From the NCBI GenBank assembly GCA_030378035.1, contig JAUCGI010000009.1, positions 1 through 64,000 of the forward strand: a stretch of 64,000 bases of DNA. Reading direction: 5' to 3'. Numbering within the stretch: position 1 is the first letter of the stretch; every line of letters starts with the position of its first letter. Made by a program: the position numbers and the translations under genes. Source of the DNA: Desulfobacterales bacterium HSG2. GTDB taxonomy: Bacteria; Desulfobacterota; Desulfobacteria; Desulfobacterales; 4be13. The notes under the pieces are model-generated. The model was not told the origin of the DNA. It worked only from the letters and a program-made list of their open reading frames with translations, and did no database searches. Below are positions 14,972 to 23,108 of this stretch, piece by piece.

Positions 14972-15247
14972 ATGAAAACAGATTTGTCTGAGGAGATCAG
15001 TGTCAACCATGACAGTCTCGGAAATCTGAATATTTTCATTCCCGAATCATATATCCGGAACATTGAGGAAAAATTGCTCCTGAATTCAGTCAGGCGTGCT
15101 GTCAGAATTTCAGAAAAAAAACATGTTTCAGAGTACGGGGATATAACCGAACAGCTAAACCGGGTTTATGAAGCGGAATCTTCCGAACTTGACCCTGAAC
15201 TCGCAAAAATTCAGGCTGCCTCGGTCTGGGGAGATGAGAATTGGTAA
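14972..15247 (+). CDS. MazE-like antitoxin
   Basis: The 91-residue acidic protein MKTDLSEEISVNHDSLGNLN has a ribbon-like first half and a charged tail, SSELDPELAKIQAASVWGDENW, typical of antitoxins paired with MazF. GGGAGAAAAATC precedes the ATG. It overlaps the downstream toxin by 7 bp. Confidence 0.75.
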   Translation: MKTDLSEEISVNHDSLGNLNIFIPESYIRNIEEKLLLNSVRRAVRISEKKHVSEYGDITEQLNRVYEAESSELDPELAKIQAASVWGDENW

Positions 15248-15585
15248 TTCGGAGAAGCGAAATATGGTGGGCTTCTCTGCCGGAACCTGTAGGGGCGGAA
15301 CCGGGATATCGTCGCCCGATTCTGATTGTTCAGTCCGATGACTTCAACCGCAGCCGTATTTCGACAGTGGTTGCTGTCATTATCACTTCAAATATAAGGC
15401 TGGCTCAGGCCCCCGGCAATATCTTTCTGTCACGAAATCTGACAGGATTGCCCAAGGATTCTGTGGCTAATATTTCGCAGATTGTGACCGTTGACAAAAA
15501 TTTCATTACGGAGCAGGTCGGAGTACTGTCGTCCGATATTATGGAAAAAGTGGAAGAAGGGTTGCGATTGGTACTGCGTCTGTGA
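15241..15585 (+). CDS. MazF/PemK endoribonuclease toxin
   Basis: It starts at a TTG (15241) overlapping the antitoxin. The sequence MVIRRSEIWWASLPEPVGAE then PGYRRPILIVQSDDFN is the MazF/PemK core (RGDIWxxxLPxPxGxEPGxRRPxLIVQ). The later RLAQAPGNIFLSRNLTGLPKDSVANISQI is typical. At 114 residues it is full length. It would cleave single-stranded mRNA when the antitoxin is degraded. It appears intact. Confidence 0.88.
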   Translation: MVIRRSEIWWASLPEPVGAEPGYRRPILIVQSDDFNRSRISTVVAVIITSNIRLAQAPGNIFLSRNLTGLPKDSVANISQIVTVDKNFITEQVGVLSSDIMEKVEEGLRLVLRL

Positions 15586-15709
15586 ACATCCCGTTTATCA
15601 TCCTGATGTTGCAAAGTATCTGAGGGAGAAAATACAATATATGGATGAAAATCTGCTGGTCAAAAAGGGATCGGAAATTCTTCTGAAAGAGCCGAGTCAG
15701 TGTCTTTAA
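15586..15709 (+). other. short coding remnant
   Basis: Directly after the MazF stop, the frame YHPDVAKYLREKIQYMDENL and the following ILLKEPSQCL ends at a TAA at 15707-15709. It looks like the C-terminus of a lost gene, and no start or family can be recognised. Confidence 0.3.
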
Positions 15710-15722
15710 ACGGAGAATAAAA

Positions 15723-15998
15723 ATGTTGCTGGCAAAAACCGTTGAAACAACAGGTATCGTAAATAATCAGCATCAACTGATATTGGATGAGTCGTTGCCC
15801 ATTGCTGAAACTAGCCGGGTCCGTGTCATTGTCATTGTAACAGAAGAAGCGCAGACAAAAGCTGCCTCGAAACGTGACCCCGAAAAAATTGATGCATTAT
15901 GCGGTTCGTTCAGGAACTGCCTTTCAGGCAGTGATGCGTTTGCGAAAAGAAAAAGGGAAGAAATAAGACTTGAGAGAGTAAAATGGCAGAGAAAATAA
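15723..15998 (+). CDS. antitoxin partner of PIN toxin
   Basis: The 91-residue protein, MLLAKTVETTGIVNNQHQLI, has SSP-type spacing, a beta-rich N-terminus (SRVRVIVIVTEE) and a Lys/Arg-rich tail. This is the DUF104/VapB-like form seen beside PIN toxins. It overlaps the toxin by 16 bp. The ribosome site is ACGGAG, 9 bp upstream. Confidence 0.7.
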   Translation: MLLAKTVETTGIVNNQHQLILDESLPIAETSRVRVIVIVTEEAQTKAASKRDPEKIDALCGSFRNCLSGSDAFAKRKREEIRLERVKWQRK

Positions 15999-16390
15999 CC
16001 AGATATGTTACTGATGCCTGTGCTCTGATCGCATTTTTGCAAAATGAAAGCGGAGGTGATGAACTTTTCAAAAAGCCTGAAAATGAATTTTTCATGCATT
16101 CCGTCAATCTGACGGAAGTTTGTTATGATGCGGTATATGTATCCGGAGAAGAGAAAGCGCAGGAACTGTTTGAAAAAGTTGCCGGACTTCCGATAACTGT
16201 TTTATGGGATTTGAATGTCTCCCTCATAAAACTGGTGGGCAAATACAAAACTTCATACCAGATTTCTTTTGCCGACGCTTTTGTCCTGGCACTTGCCGAA
16301 AAGGAAAAAGCAATCGTTGTCTCAACTGATCATCACGAATTTGATGTTATTGAAAGTGCTGGAGAATTGTCATTTTACTGGTTAAGATAA
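15983..16390 (+). CDS. VapC-like PIN-domain ribonuclease
   Basis: The 135-residue protein contains VTDACALIAFLQNE (first Asp), NLTEVCYDAVYV (Glu), ISFADAFVLALAE (Asp) and VVSTDHHEFD (Asp). All four PIN acidic positions are thus present, in contrast to the PIN genes at 921 and 9225. It is likely an active mRNA or tRNA ribonuclease kept in check by the upstream protein. Confidence 0.85.
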   Translation: MAEKITRYVTDACALIAFLQNESGGDELFKKPENEFFMHSVNLTEVCYDAVYVSGEEKAQELFEKVAGLPITVLWDLNVSLIKLVGKYKTSYQISFADAFVLALAEKEKAIVVSTDHHEFDVIESAGELSFYWLR

Positions 16391-16393
16391 TAC

Positions 16394-16824
16394 TTTGACG
16401 GGCCTGTAATTTCAGGTGAGCGTTATGTTTTGGCGGATGATTTTGTCGGTCAGGGCGGAACCCTCGCAAATCTTCGTTCGCATATCATTAAAGACGGCGG
16501 CCGGGTTGTCCGAGGCAGGGGAAAAAATTATGCAAAAAGATGAAGAACGAGACTCTGTGCCCGATACATTCGATTCTGTTCTCGAAGCAGCGGATTTTTG
16601 GGACACCCATGATTCCGCTGACTACGAAGATATAATGGAAGAAGCTGATTTTGAGGTGAATATTAAACGGAAAATCTGTATGATTCCGGTTGCAGGTGAT
16701 ATTTTGGACGGACTTCGGAAAAAAGCCGGATACTAGGGATTGTCAACAGAAACATTCGTGAACCTTTTACTTCAGAAACACGCCTTATAATTCATGGATG
16801 ACGGAATTTCCGGATGCATCCGGG
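16394..16824 (+). repeat. segmental duplication E, copy 2
   Basis: A copy of 11466-11896, starting 4 bp after the PIN toxin stop. The abrupt join at TACTTTGACGGGCC marks the breakpoint. Confidence 0.9.
16530..16788 (+). pseudogene. CopG-type antitoxin with nonsense codon
   Basis: It is identical to the 11602 gene until residue 68. There CAG has become TAG (GGATACTAGGGATTG, 16734-16736), removing the C-terminal helix. Copy 1 is intact, so this copy decayed after duplication. Confidence 0.85.
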
Positions 16825-16962
16825 GGCCTGCCACAAGGCGCTTCTGGAAATGCTGTCAGGATTTGCCGGGAAAAATCCGCAGACTCGCAGACAAGTCTTA
16901 CAAGCTTTGGAATTTGAGGAAATCAGACCTGATATCTGACGGATAAAGAAAGGATTTGAACA

Positions 16963-17682
16963 ATGAGTAATAATACGACCGACGAAATTGAAAAGCAAAG
17001 GCGTTACTACGCCGAAACAGCCAATCTCTACGATGCAATGCATGTAAATGAACAAGACGAACATTTCTTCGCCCTGTTCTTCTTAGTTGCTGCGATAGAT
17101 TACCTGCAAGTACGATCAATTCTTGATATTGGCTCAGGGACGGGCAGAGCGGTTCGCTACATAAAAAAGCGTCTTCCAGAGCTACGGGTAGTCGGAATCG
17201 AGCCGGTAACAGAGCTCCGAGAAGTGGGGTATTCGCAGGGATTGTCGGAAGAGGATATTGTTGATGGCGATGCAACCAATCTACAATTCAATGCACAGGA
17301 ATTCGATTTAGTTTGCGAATTTGGGGTTCTACACCATATAAGAAGACCGGAGCTGGCTGTTTTGGAAATGCTTAGGGTTGCCGATAAAGCCATATTTATC
17401 TCAGACTCGAATAACTTCGGGCAGGGTTCGCATGCAAGCCGCTTGATAAAACAGATGATTAACTTTTTCAGGTTGTGGAAAATAGCTGATCTAATAAAAA
17501 CACGAGGAAAGGGATTCACGATATCAGAAGGCGACGGTCTTGCCTACTCCTATTCTGTGTTCAATAACTACAAGCAGATTCAAGCGCAATGCAAGAGCAT
17601 TCATCTTCTTAACACGAAGGATGGACACATTAATTTCTATAAAACAGCAAGTCATGTTGCACTGTTGGGTGTCAAGAAGTAA
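16963..17682 (+). CDS. class I SAM-dependent methyltransferase
   Basis: The 239-residue protein contains motif I SILDIGSGTGRAVRYIKKRL, a post-I acidic VVGIEPV, and motif III-like EFDLVCEFGVLHHIRRPELA. The C-terminal region is less conserved. Such enzymes in polysaccharide clusters O-methylate sugars, but the substrate is unknown. AAAGAAAGGATTTGAACA precedes the ATG. It marks the left edge of the glycan locus. Confidence 0.8.
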   Translation: MSNNTTDEIEKQRRYYAETANLYDAMHVNEQDEHFFALFFLVAAIDYLQVRSILDIGSGTGRAVRYIKKRLPELRVVGIEPVTELREVGYSQGLSEEDIVDGDATNLQFNAQEFDLVCEFGVLHHIRRPELAVLEMLRVADKAIFISDSNNFGQGSHASRLIKQMINFFRLWKIADLIKTRGKGFTISEGDGLAYSYSVFNNYKQIQAQCKSIHLLNTKDGHINFYKTASHVALLGVKK

Positions 17683-17853
17683 AGCTGTTTAGCAAAGCGG
17701 ATCATGATACTAAACTGTTGGACATCTCAACGAAGGGCAAATTATGGATAAATCACTTCTTGTGAAAATAATAGGCTTCCCCGCCACCCTTATTCACGGG
17801 GATACATTGATTTTGAATCGGTGGCGGTGGCTTAAGACACGTTTACCTATAAC
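17683..17853. other. intergenic, possible vestigial 5' coding
   Basis: AAATTATGGATAAATCACTTC (17741-17761) followed by LLVKIIGFPATLIHGDTLIL in one frame resembles the start of a methyltransferase (FPATLIHGDTLILDRW...) and continues RWRWLKTRLP before the TIR element. It is probably the 5' end of the gene whose middle resumes at 18004. Confidence 0.45.
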
Positions 17854-18015
17854 TAAGTGCTTAGTTCCAGAAATAATGACCGGGTTGCCTTGAAAATATG
17901 TTTGTATATCATATTGTATTTACACATAAATAACACAAATTATTTTTTTATGCACAACATATTGTAGCTCTTTTACCGAATAACCCGGACGTTATTTCTG
18001 GAACTGAGCACTAAG
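17854..18015. mobile_element. palindromic TIR element inserted in a methyltransferase gene
   Basis: Long inverted repeats TTAGTTCCAGAAATAA (17860-17876) and TTATTTCTGGAACTGAG (17992-18009) extend to ~33 bp on each side, enclosing AT-rich non-coding DNA. The termini differ from the CTGATTMTAACG family, so this is a second miniature element type. No target duplication is evident. Confidence 0.6.
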
Positions 18016-18180
18016 GATGAGGAAAAACTGATAGATATCGGATGTGGAACAGGTGCCTTTTCCATTGGTGCAGCTCTCCGCGGCTATGAATCTTTGGGAC
18101 TGAGCTGGGATGAGCGTAATCAGAAGGTTGGTGGTGATAGAGCAAAAATATGCAAGGCAAAGTCTGGTAGCGGACAATGA
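18004..18180 (+). pseudogene. SAM-dependent methyltransferase fragment
   Basis: The frame reads KLIDIGCGTGAFSIGAALRG then YESLGLSWDERNQ, a clear class I motif I plus downstream strand, and ends at TGA 18178-18180. The 5' part probably lies at 17741-17850 and the 3' part is lost. The gene is split by the element at 17854-18015. Confidence 0.65.
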
Positions 18181-18250
18181 GACACACTTTACACGTTTAA
18201 GGGATGTGCTACAAGATGTGGCATGAAAATAATAATCTGTGGTGAAACAT

Positions 18251-19195
18251 ATGGAAATGACAAATAAAAAAATCAATATTATTTACATTGCAAGTAACGG
18301 AAGATCGGGATCGACCCTCTTAGATCTGTTGCTTGGTGCCCATCCTAATATCTGGTCAACGGGTGAATTTCAGAATTTATACTGGGAACTTAAAAATTCA
18401 AAACAGCCCTGTGGCTGTGGCAAACACATAAGCCAATGTGATTTTTGGAAGCCAATTATTTTAGATCATAGTTCTCTCCTTGAAAGTGGCATCATTCATC
18501 ATTTTCGTGAAACAGGTGGAGGGGGAAAAGTTGTTCGCTTTGGTGAATTCCCATATATTATGAGAAAATCTTGGGGAAATCTCAATCGTCAAAAAACCTT
18601 AGAAAACTATGGCAAAAAAAATGCTGAAGTTCTGAACGATGTTCTCCAAAGAGCCAAAGTATATAAAGGAGGTCAAGTCAATTGGCTCGTGGACGCATCC
18701 AAAGACCTTTATCGTCTTCTATGGCTTCGGCAATCAGGCTATTTTAATTTGAAAGTTATCCATCTTATGAAAATACCACAGGCGTTTGTTTTTTCTATGA
18801 CAAAAAATGATAGGGGCTGGCTTCGATTTAAGAGAACTTTTCGCATGACAGGAAGATGGATTGTAGAAAATTTTTTGATACATCAGGCTGTCAGAAATCA
18901 CTTTTCTCCATCAAATGTTATTAAACTTGGTTATGAAGACTTGGCAGATGCACCGCACCAAACTTTAGAACAACTCATGCATTGGCTTGAACTTCCATAC
19001 GATCCGAGTGTAGTGGATCAGTTCAGAAATACACAGCATGGCATTTCAGGTAACGAGATGCGGTACCGAAAGGATCCTGTCAAGCTTGACATAAAGTGGA
19101 GATACCTGCTCCCTCCGTTCTACCAGAAAAGTATCCGAATTATGACAGCCATGGTAGAAAAAAACTGGCATGTTCCGCAAAAAGATAACCGCTGA
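18251..19195 (+). CDS. sulfotransferase family protein
   Basis: The 314-residue protein starts MEMTNKKINIIYIASNGRSG. SNGRSGSTLLDLLLGAHPN is the 5'-phosphosulfate loop that binds PAPS. NWLVDASKDLYRLLWLRQSG and the C-terminal NVIKLGYEDLADAP fit the family. It would transfer sulfate to sugar hydroxyls of the surface glycan. A GTG at 18239 offers a longer start. The stop overlaps the next ATG by one base, indicating translational coupling with the flippase. CGCGKHISQCDFW adds a Cys cluster common in this subfamily. Confidence 0.85.
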   Translation: MEMTNKKINIIYIASNGRSGSTLLDLLLGAHPNIWSTGEFQNLYWELKNSKQPCGCGKHISQCDFWKPIILDHSSLLESGIIHHFRETGGGGKVVRFGEFPYIMRKSWGNLNRQKTLENYGKKNAEVLNDVLQRAKVYKGGQVNWLVDASKDLYRLLWLRQSGYFNLKVIHLMKIPQAFVFSMTKNDRGWLRFKRTFRMTGRWIVENFLIHQAVRNHFSPSNVIKLGYEDLADAPHQTLEQLMHWLELPYDPSVVDQFRNTQHGISGNEMRYRKDPVKLDIKWRYLLPPFYQKSIRIMTAMVEKNWHVPQKDNR

Positions 19196-20601
19196 TGTCA
19201 TTAGCGAGAAAATCTGTCAGTAGCAGCTTATGGATGGCGGGTGTCAGTTATATAAGCTTTACCATCAACTTTTGTGGACAGGTTCTGCTGGCACGTATGC
19301 TGGTTCCGGAGGATTTCGGTACATTTGCGCTTGCCATGTCTATCAGTGAAATCCTTTTTATGATTGGAGGATTTGGGTTGGCCATGGCATGTATTTCTCT
19401 GCAAAATGAACCGGAAATTTTTAATACAGCTATGGTTCTTTCCTGGCTTCTCGGTGTAGTTTTGCTTTTGCTTGGAGTGTGTGTATGCTTTGGGGCCTCA
19501 TTTTTTTATAATAGAAAAATTGTTATCTTCCTTTTTCTTCTCTGCGTGGTAAAGGTGTTGCAGGTTCCAAGTTCTATCTATTCTGCCCAGATGGAAAAAA
19601 ATTTTCTCTTCCGTCGCGTTGCAGTTATAACAGGGATGACCAGAAGTTCAGCAGTAATCATAGCAGTGATGCTAGGTTATGCCAGTTTCGGGCCTTGGAG
19701 CCTGTTGGTTAGAGAGATTTTAAGCATTACCCTTCTTTTTGCAGGGATGCTTTGTTTCTCAAAATATACATTTCGGATTCGATTCGATAAACAGACGGCT
19801 TTAAAAATTTGGCAATATGCCTACAACATGTTTTTTATGCGTATAAGTGAGGTCTGTTTTTCCCGGATGCCTGTATTTTTTTTAGGTACTCTTGGTAGCA
19901 CTAACTTTTTGGGACTTTTTGAGCGTTCGTTTTATATAGCCCAGTTGCCGAATACTATGCTGGCTCCTTTTTCCGCTAAAGTAGGATTCGCCCTTTATTC
20001 AAAATTGAAACAGGAAAACGAAAAAATATCCGAAGGTCTATACTGGAGTCTTCTGATAAGTATGCGAATCCTATTTCCCATAGGATTGTCAGTGTATCTT
20101 TTCCCTGATATGATTTTAAAAATCCTTTTCGGTGAACAATGGGCCGAAGCGGGACCTTTTTTGAGAGGATTTGCCTTGTTTCTTACAACTGCACCGTTGT
20201 GGGCAATTGTAAAGCATGCTTTGTTGGCTAAAGGATACGTCAGAGATGTAACAATAGCTCGTATTATAAGTATTATTATTGTCAGTATGGTGATTGGACT
20301 TGTCTCAGTCAGGGTGGATATCTGGTATTATGTACCTTGGTCAATGAGTGCAGGGATCGCTATATCAACACTGTTTTTGGCTCGAAAATTACATATCATT
20401 GGTATTCGGATCAGGTGGATGCGGATCGCAGGCATTCCGATGATTTTAGGCTGTTGCCTTTCCTGCTTGGGGATATATTTGAAATATCGCCCAATCAATC
20501 CGGTTTTGAATGCCGGGATCATACTTACGATATGGACGATAGCGATTATTTCTTTAGAATATAAAGAGATAATTAGTTTTTATCGGAGAATCACGGTATA
20601 A
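19195..20601 (+). CDS. Wzx-type oligosaccharide flippase (PST family)
   Basis: The 468-residue protein has about 12-14 predicted membrane helices and the Polysacc_synt/MVF opening SSSLWMAGVSYISFTINFCG, then QVLLARMLVPEDFGTFALAM. It would translocate undecaprenyl-linked repeat units across the inner membrane. It starts at ATG 19195 overlapping the sulfotransferase stop. It is AT-rich relative to the flanking accessory genes. It appears intact. Confidence 0.9.
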   Translation: MSLARKSVSSSLWMAGVSYISFTINFCGQVLLARMLVPEDFGTFALAMSISEILFMIGGFGLAMACISLQNEPEIFNTAMVLSWLLGVVLLLLGVCVCFGASFFYNRKIVIFLFLLCVVKVLQVPSSIYSAQMEKNFLFRRVAVITGMTRSSAVIIAVMLGYASFGPWSLLVREILSITLLFAGMLCFSKYTFRIRFDKQTALKIWQYAYNMFFMRISEVCFSRMPVFFLGTLGSTNFLGLFERSFYIAQLPNTMLAPFSAKVGFALYSKLKQENEKISEGLYWSLLISMRILFPIGLSVYLFPDMILKILFGEQWAEAGPFLRGFALFLTTAPLWAIVKHALLAKGYVRDVTIARIISIIIVSMVIGLVSVRVDIWYYVPWSMSAGIAISTLFLARKLHIIGIRIRWMRIAGIPMILGCCLSCLGIYLKYRPINPVLNAGIILTIWTIAIISLEYKEIISFYRRITV

Positions 20602-20732
20602 ACAGATGGGTTATTTTCATATTTCGTTGTGACTGACAGACCATGGCCGTTTAAGTTTAGTCCAATATTATTGTAGATGAGATAATTTTGAGACGGAGGA
20701 GGTTTTTTTGAGTAAAGCCTGATCCCGCACTT

Positions 20733-21346
20733 TTGGATAAGTTTAAGAGAACTCAATTCAGAAAAACCGAAAAAGATTTTTCTGTAAAAATTGCAACTCT
20801 TAAAGAATTGATGCCAAGTGGAACAGTTTTAGACTTTGGTTGTTCATGGGGTTATGCTACTTTGCAGCTCCGAGAGGCAGGCTATGATGCGATAGGTTTT
20901 GAAATATCAAAGCAGCGAGCCGAGTTTGGACGTATTCATTTGGGTGTCACTATCATAGATGAATATAGCAACCTGAATAAATTTCCGCTTTCTTCTTTTG
21001 ATATTATATTCTCATCGCATGTTTTAGAACACTTCGTGGGGTGTTTGAACAATTTAATGATCTGTTGAAGCCAAGCGGTATCCTGCTGCTATTCGTACCG
21101 AATTGTGGCGGAGAAAATGCCAAAAAATATAAGACCAAGTGGGGACCTATGATTTGTGAGAAACATCCGTTGGCGTTAGATGCCAGCTTTTTTGAAACCA
21201 TACTGCCGAAATACGGATTTTGCATTAAAACATTTTCTGAACCATATAATCCAAAAGTGATCAGATCAAGTATATGTGACAAGAACTCTTGGATTAATCC
21301 TTGTGGTGATGAATTATTAGTATATGCGAGAAAGGTGAAAAAGTAA
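20733..21346 (+). pseudogene. class I methyltransferase with a frameshift
   Basis: The first frame (TTG 20733) has SGTVLDFGCSWGYATLQLRE and FDIIFSSHVLEHF. At CACTTCGTGGGGTGTTTG (~21030-21047) the reading frame must shift to give FEQFNDLLKPSGILLLFVPN and then continue to 21346. The two parts are one methyltransferase (motif I, post-I, motif III, 'VPN') split by a single-base change near a run of G. The 5' end also lacks a clear ATG. Unless sequencing error is involved, the gene is inactive. Confidence 0.75.
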
Positions 21347-22642
21347 ATGCTCAAAGATTGTTGTGAAACAGTATTATCAGAAGAAAGGAATTATCCACAT
21401 CCACGGTGCATTGTTTCTCATCCTGGTATGCATCATTCTTACCAAATAGCGTTTAGCCTCCAAGAAGCAGGGCTACTTGAGAAATTTATAACCCGGTTTT
21501 ACTACAAGGACCAAGGCTTTTTTGACAAAATCCTTCGGTTTTTTCCACGCAAATATTCAAAACTCTTGCAGTATGAATTTAAACGGCGCAAACTGGAAGG
21601 TCTTAATGAGAACCTGATTTGTTCATATCCATGCGACGATTTGTTCTTCAAGGTGTTGCGATCAGTCGGGCCAATAAACAGAGTCCTTCCAGACACGACA
21701 TTGTTGACAAATTCATGGCATGACACACGGACTGCCAAGATTGTCAGGTCGTTATGTCCGAATGCTGTATTTTGTTTTGACGGTTCAGCATTATACACTT
21801 TCAATGTAGCAAGAGAAGTTGGGGCTGTATGTATTTTGAGCCAGATGATCGGATATATTAAGGCCGGGCTCAGAATTATGAATGAAGAAGCCTGGCTTCA
21901 TCCGGATTTTGCTGATACCATGTCTCTCAATAATGTCCGGGAGGTGATGATCGAACGTTGCACTGAAGAGATTTTGACTGCTGACTTTGTGCTGGCAGGT
22001 TCTGACTATGTAAAAGAAAGTCTTTATGAAACTGGTGTTTCTGCATCGAGGATTGTAGTCCTTCCTTATGGCGCTGACATTGATCGTTTTCGTCCACGGC
22101 CGAAACACGGTAATCATATTTTTCGCATCCTGTTTGTCGGAAGTATTACCCAGAGGAAGGGAATCAAGTATCTCCTTGAGGCATTCAAACGCCTTGCCCT
22201 GCCTCGGGCTGAACTCGTTTTAGTAGGTGGAATTATCGGCAGTGGTGAAGGTTTGAAACCATATCGGAATATTTTCAGGCATATCCCGCATGTTCCCCAC
22301 TTTGAAGTACATAAGGTTTTTCAAAATTCAGATATATTTGTGTATCCATCTCTGCATGAAGGATCAGCCATAGCTGTTTACGAGGCTTTGGCCAGCGGGT
22401 TGCCTGTGATTACGACTCCTAATTCAGGTTCCGTTGTGTGTGACCGGAAGGAAGGTTATATCGTTCCGATCCGTGATGTGGAAGCATTGATGGAAAAAAT
22501 TTTGTTGCTATATGAAGACCAGTATCTTAGAGATTCAATGAGCCGGAATGCCAGGGAACTGGCAAAATCCTTTACATGGGAGAAGTATCACCAAAGTTTG
22601 AGTGGGATTGTCAGGGGATTCATCCGTGAAAAAAAGGTGTGA
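21347..22642 (+). CDS. GT4-family glycosyltransferase
   Basis: The 431-residue protein has an N-terminal Rossmann-like acceptor domain (RCIVSHPGMHHSYQIAFSLQ). The C-terminal GT-B donor domain includes FRILFVGSITQRKGIKYLLE and the EX7E-type motif SLHEGSAIAVYEALASGLPV. DKFLG-like RADIDRF is also seen. It uses a nucleotide sugar on the cytoplasmic face. It starts immediately after the frameshifted methyltransferase, and its stop overlaps a GTG frame downstream. Confidence 0.9.
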   Translation: MLKDCCETVLSEERNYPHPRCIVSHPGMHHSYQIAFSLQEAGLLEKFITRFYYKDQGFFDKILRFFPRKYSKLLQYEFKRRKLEGLNENLICSYPCDDLFFKVLRSVGPINRVLPDTTLLTNSWHDTRTAKIVRSLCPNAVFCFDGSALYTFNVAREVGAVCILSQMIGYIKAGLRIMNEEAWLHPDFADTMSLNNVREVMIERCTEEILTADFVLAGSDYVKESLYETGVSASRIVVLPYGADIDRFRPRPKHGNHIFRILFVGSITQRKGIKYLLEAFKRLALPRAELVLVGGIIGSGEGLKPYRNIFRHIPHVPHFEVHKVFQNSDIFVYPSLHEGSAIAVYEALASGLPVITTPNSGSVVCDRKEGYIVPIRDVEALMEKILLLYEDQYLRDSMSRNARELAKSFTWEKYHQSLSGIVRGFIREKKV

Positions 22643-22842
22643 TTTTATGTTACCTGTTATTGGTTCCTGCTTATGTCCTGATGAAAATGGATACATCCTT
22701 GAAATGGAGGATATTTGCTAAAGCCACACTGCTTCTTGTTGTCTTGGCATCTTTTCTTACAGGCGCTCGTTCTGCTTATCTTTTTGTTCCAATTTTATTG
22801 AGTTTAATTTATATAATTGATGAAAGAGTGACAGGGGGCTGA
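22639..22842 (+). pseudogene. fragment of an O-antigen ligase/polymerase
   Basis: The 67-residue hydrophobic frame from GTG 22639 includes LASFLTGARSAYLFVPILLS, the TGxRxxxL signature of Wzy/WaaL proteins. It has only two membrane segments and no start region or C-terminus. It is a remnant left beside a complete polymerase gene at 23109. Confidence 0.65.
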
Positions 22843-22933
22843 AATCTACATTGCTTATAAGTTTGCTGGTATTCTTTTGCAGAGAGTCAACCATGGAGAT
22901 TTGGTTTATCTACCTGTAACACTTTCAATTATT

Positions 22934-23073
22934 CTGATTATAACGCCTTTTGGAGAGCAGGGTGGATTCCGGGTCAAAAATGATAAAAATCCTGCCGATT
23001 TTTATCATTTTTGCCCGGAATGACAGGGTTGGAGCCTCTGAAAACGAAGTTCCCCAAAAGGCGTTATAATCAG
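22934..23073. mobile_element. MITE-like element, copy 4
   Basis: 140 bp from CTGATTATAACGCCTTTTGG to CAAAAGGCGTTATAATCAG, the same element as 14741-14881 in reverse orientation. Perfect 8-bp direct repeats CAATTATT lie at 22926-22933 and 23074-23081. The core carries the GGATTCCGGGTC/GCCCGGAATGAC palindrome found in several intergenic repeats here. Confidence 0.92.
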
Positions 23074-23108
23074 CAATTATTTTTCTTCAGAAAGGAAACT
23101 GTTAAGGA

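Noticed and set aside
15586-15709. A second small toxin-antitoxin gene after mazF
   Set aside because: Only a 40-residue C-terminus-like frame without a start is present.
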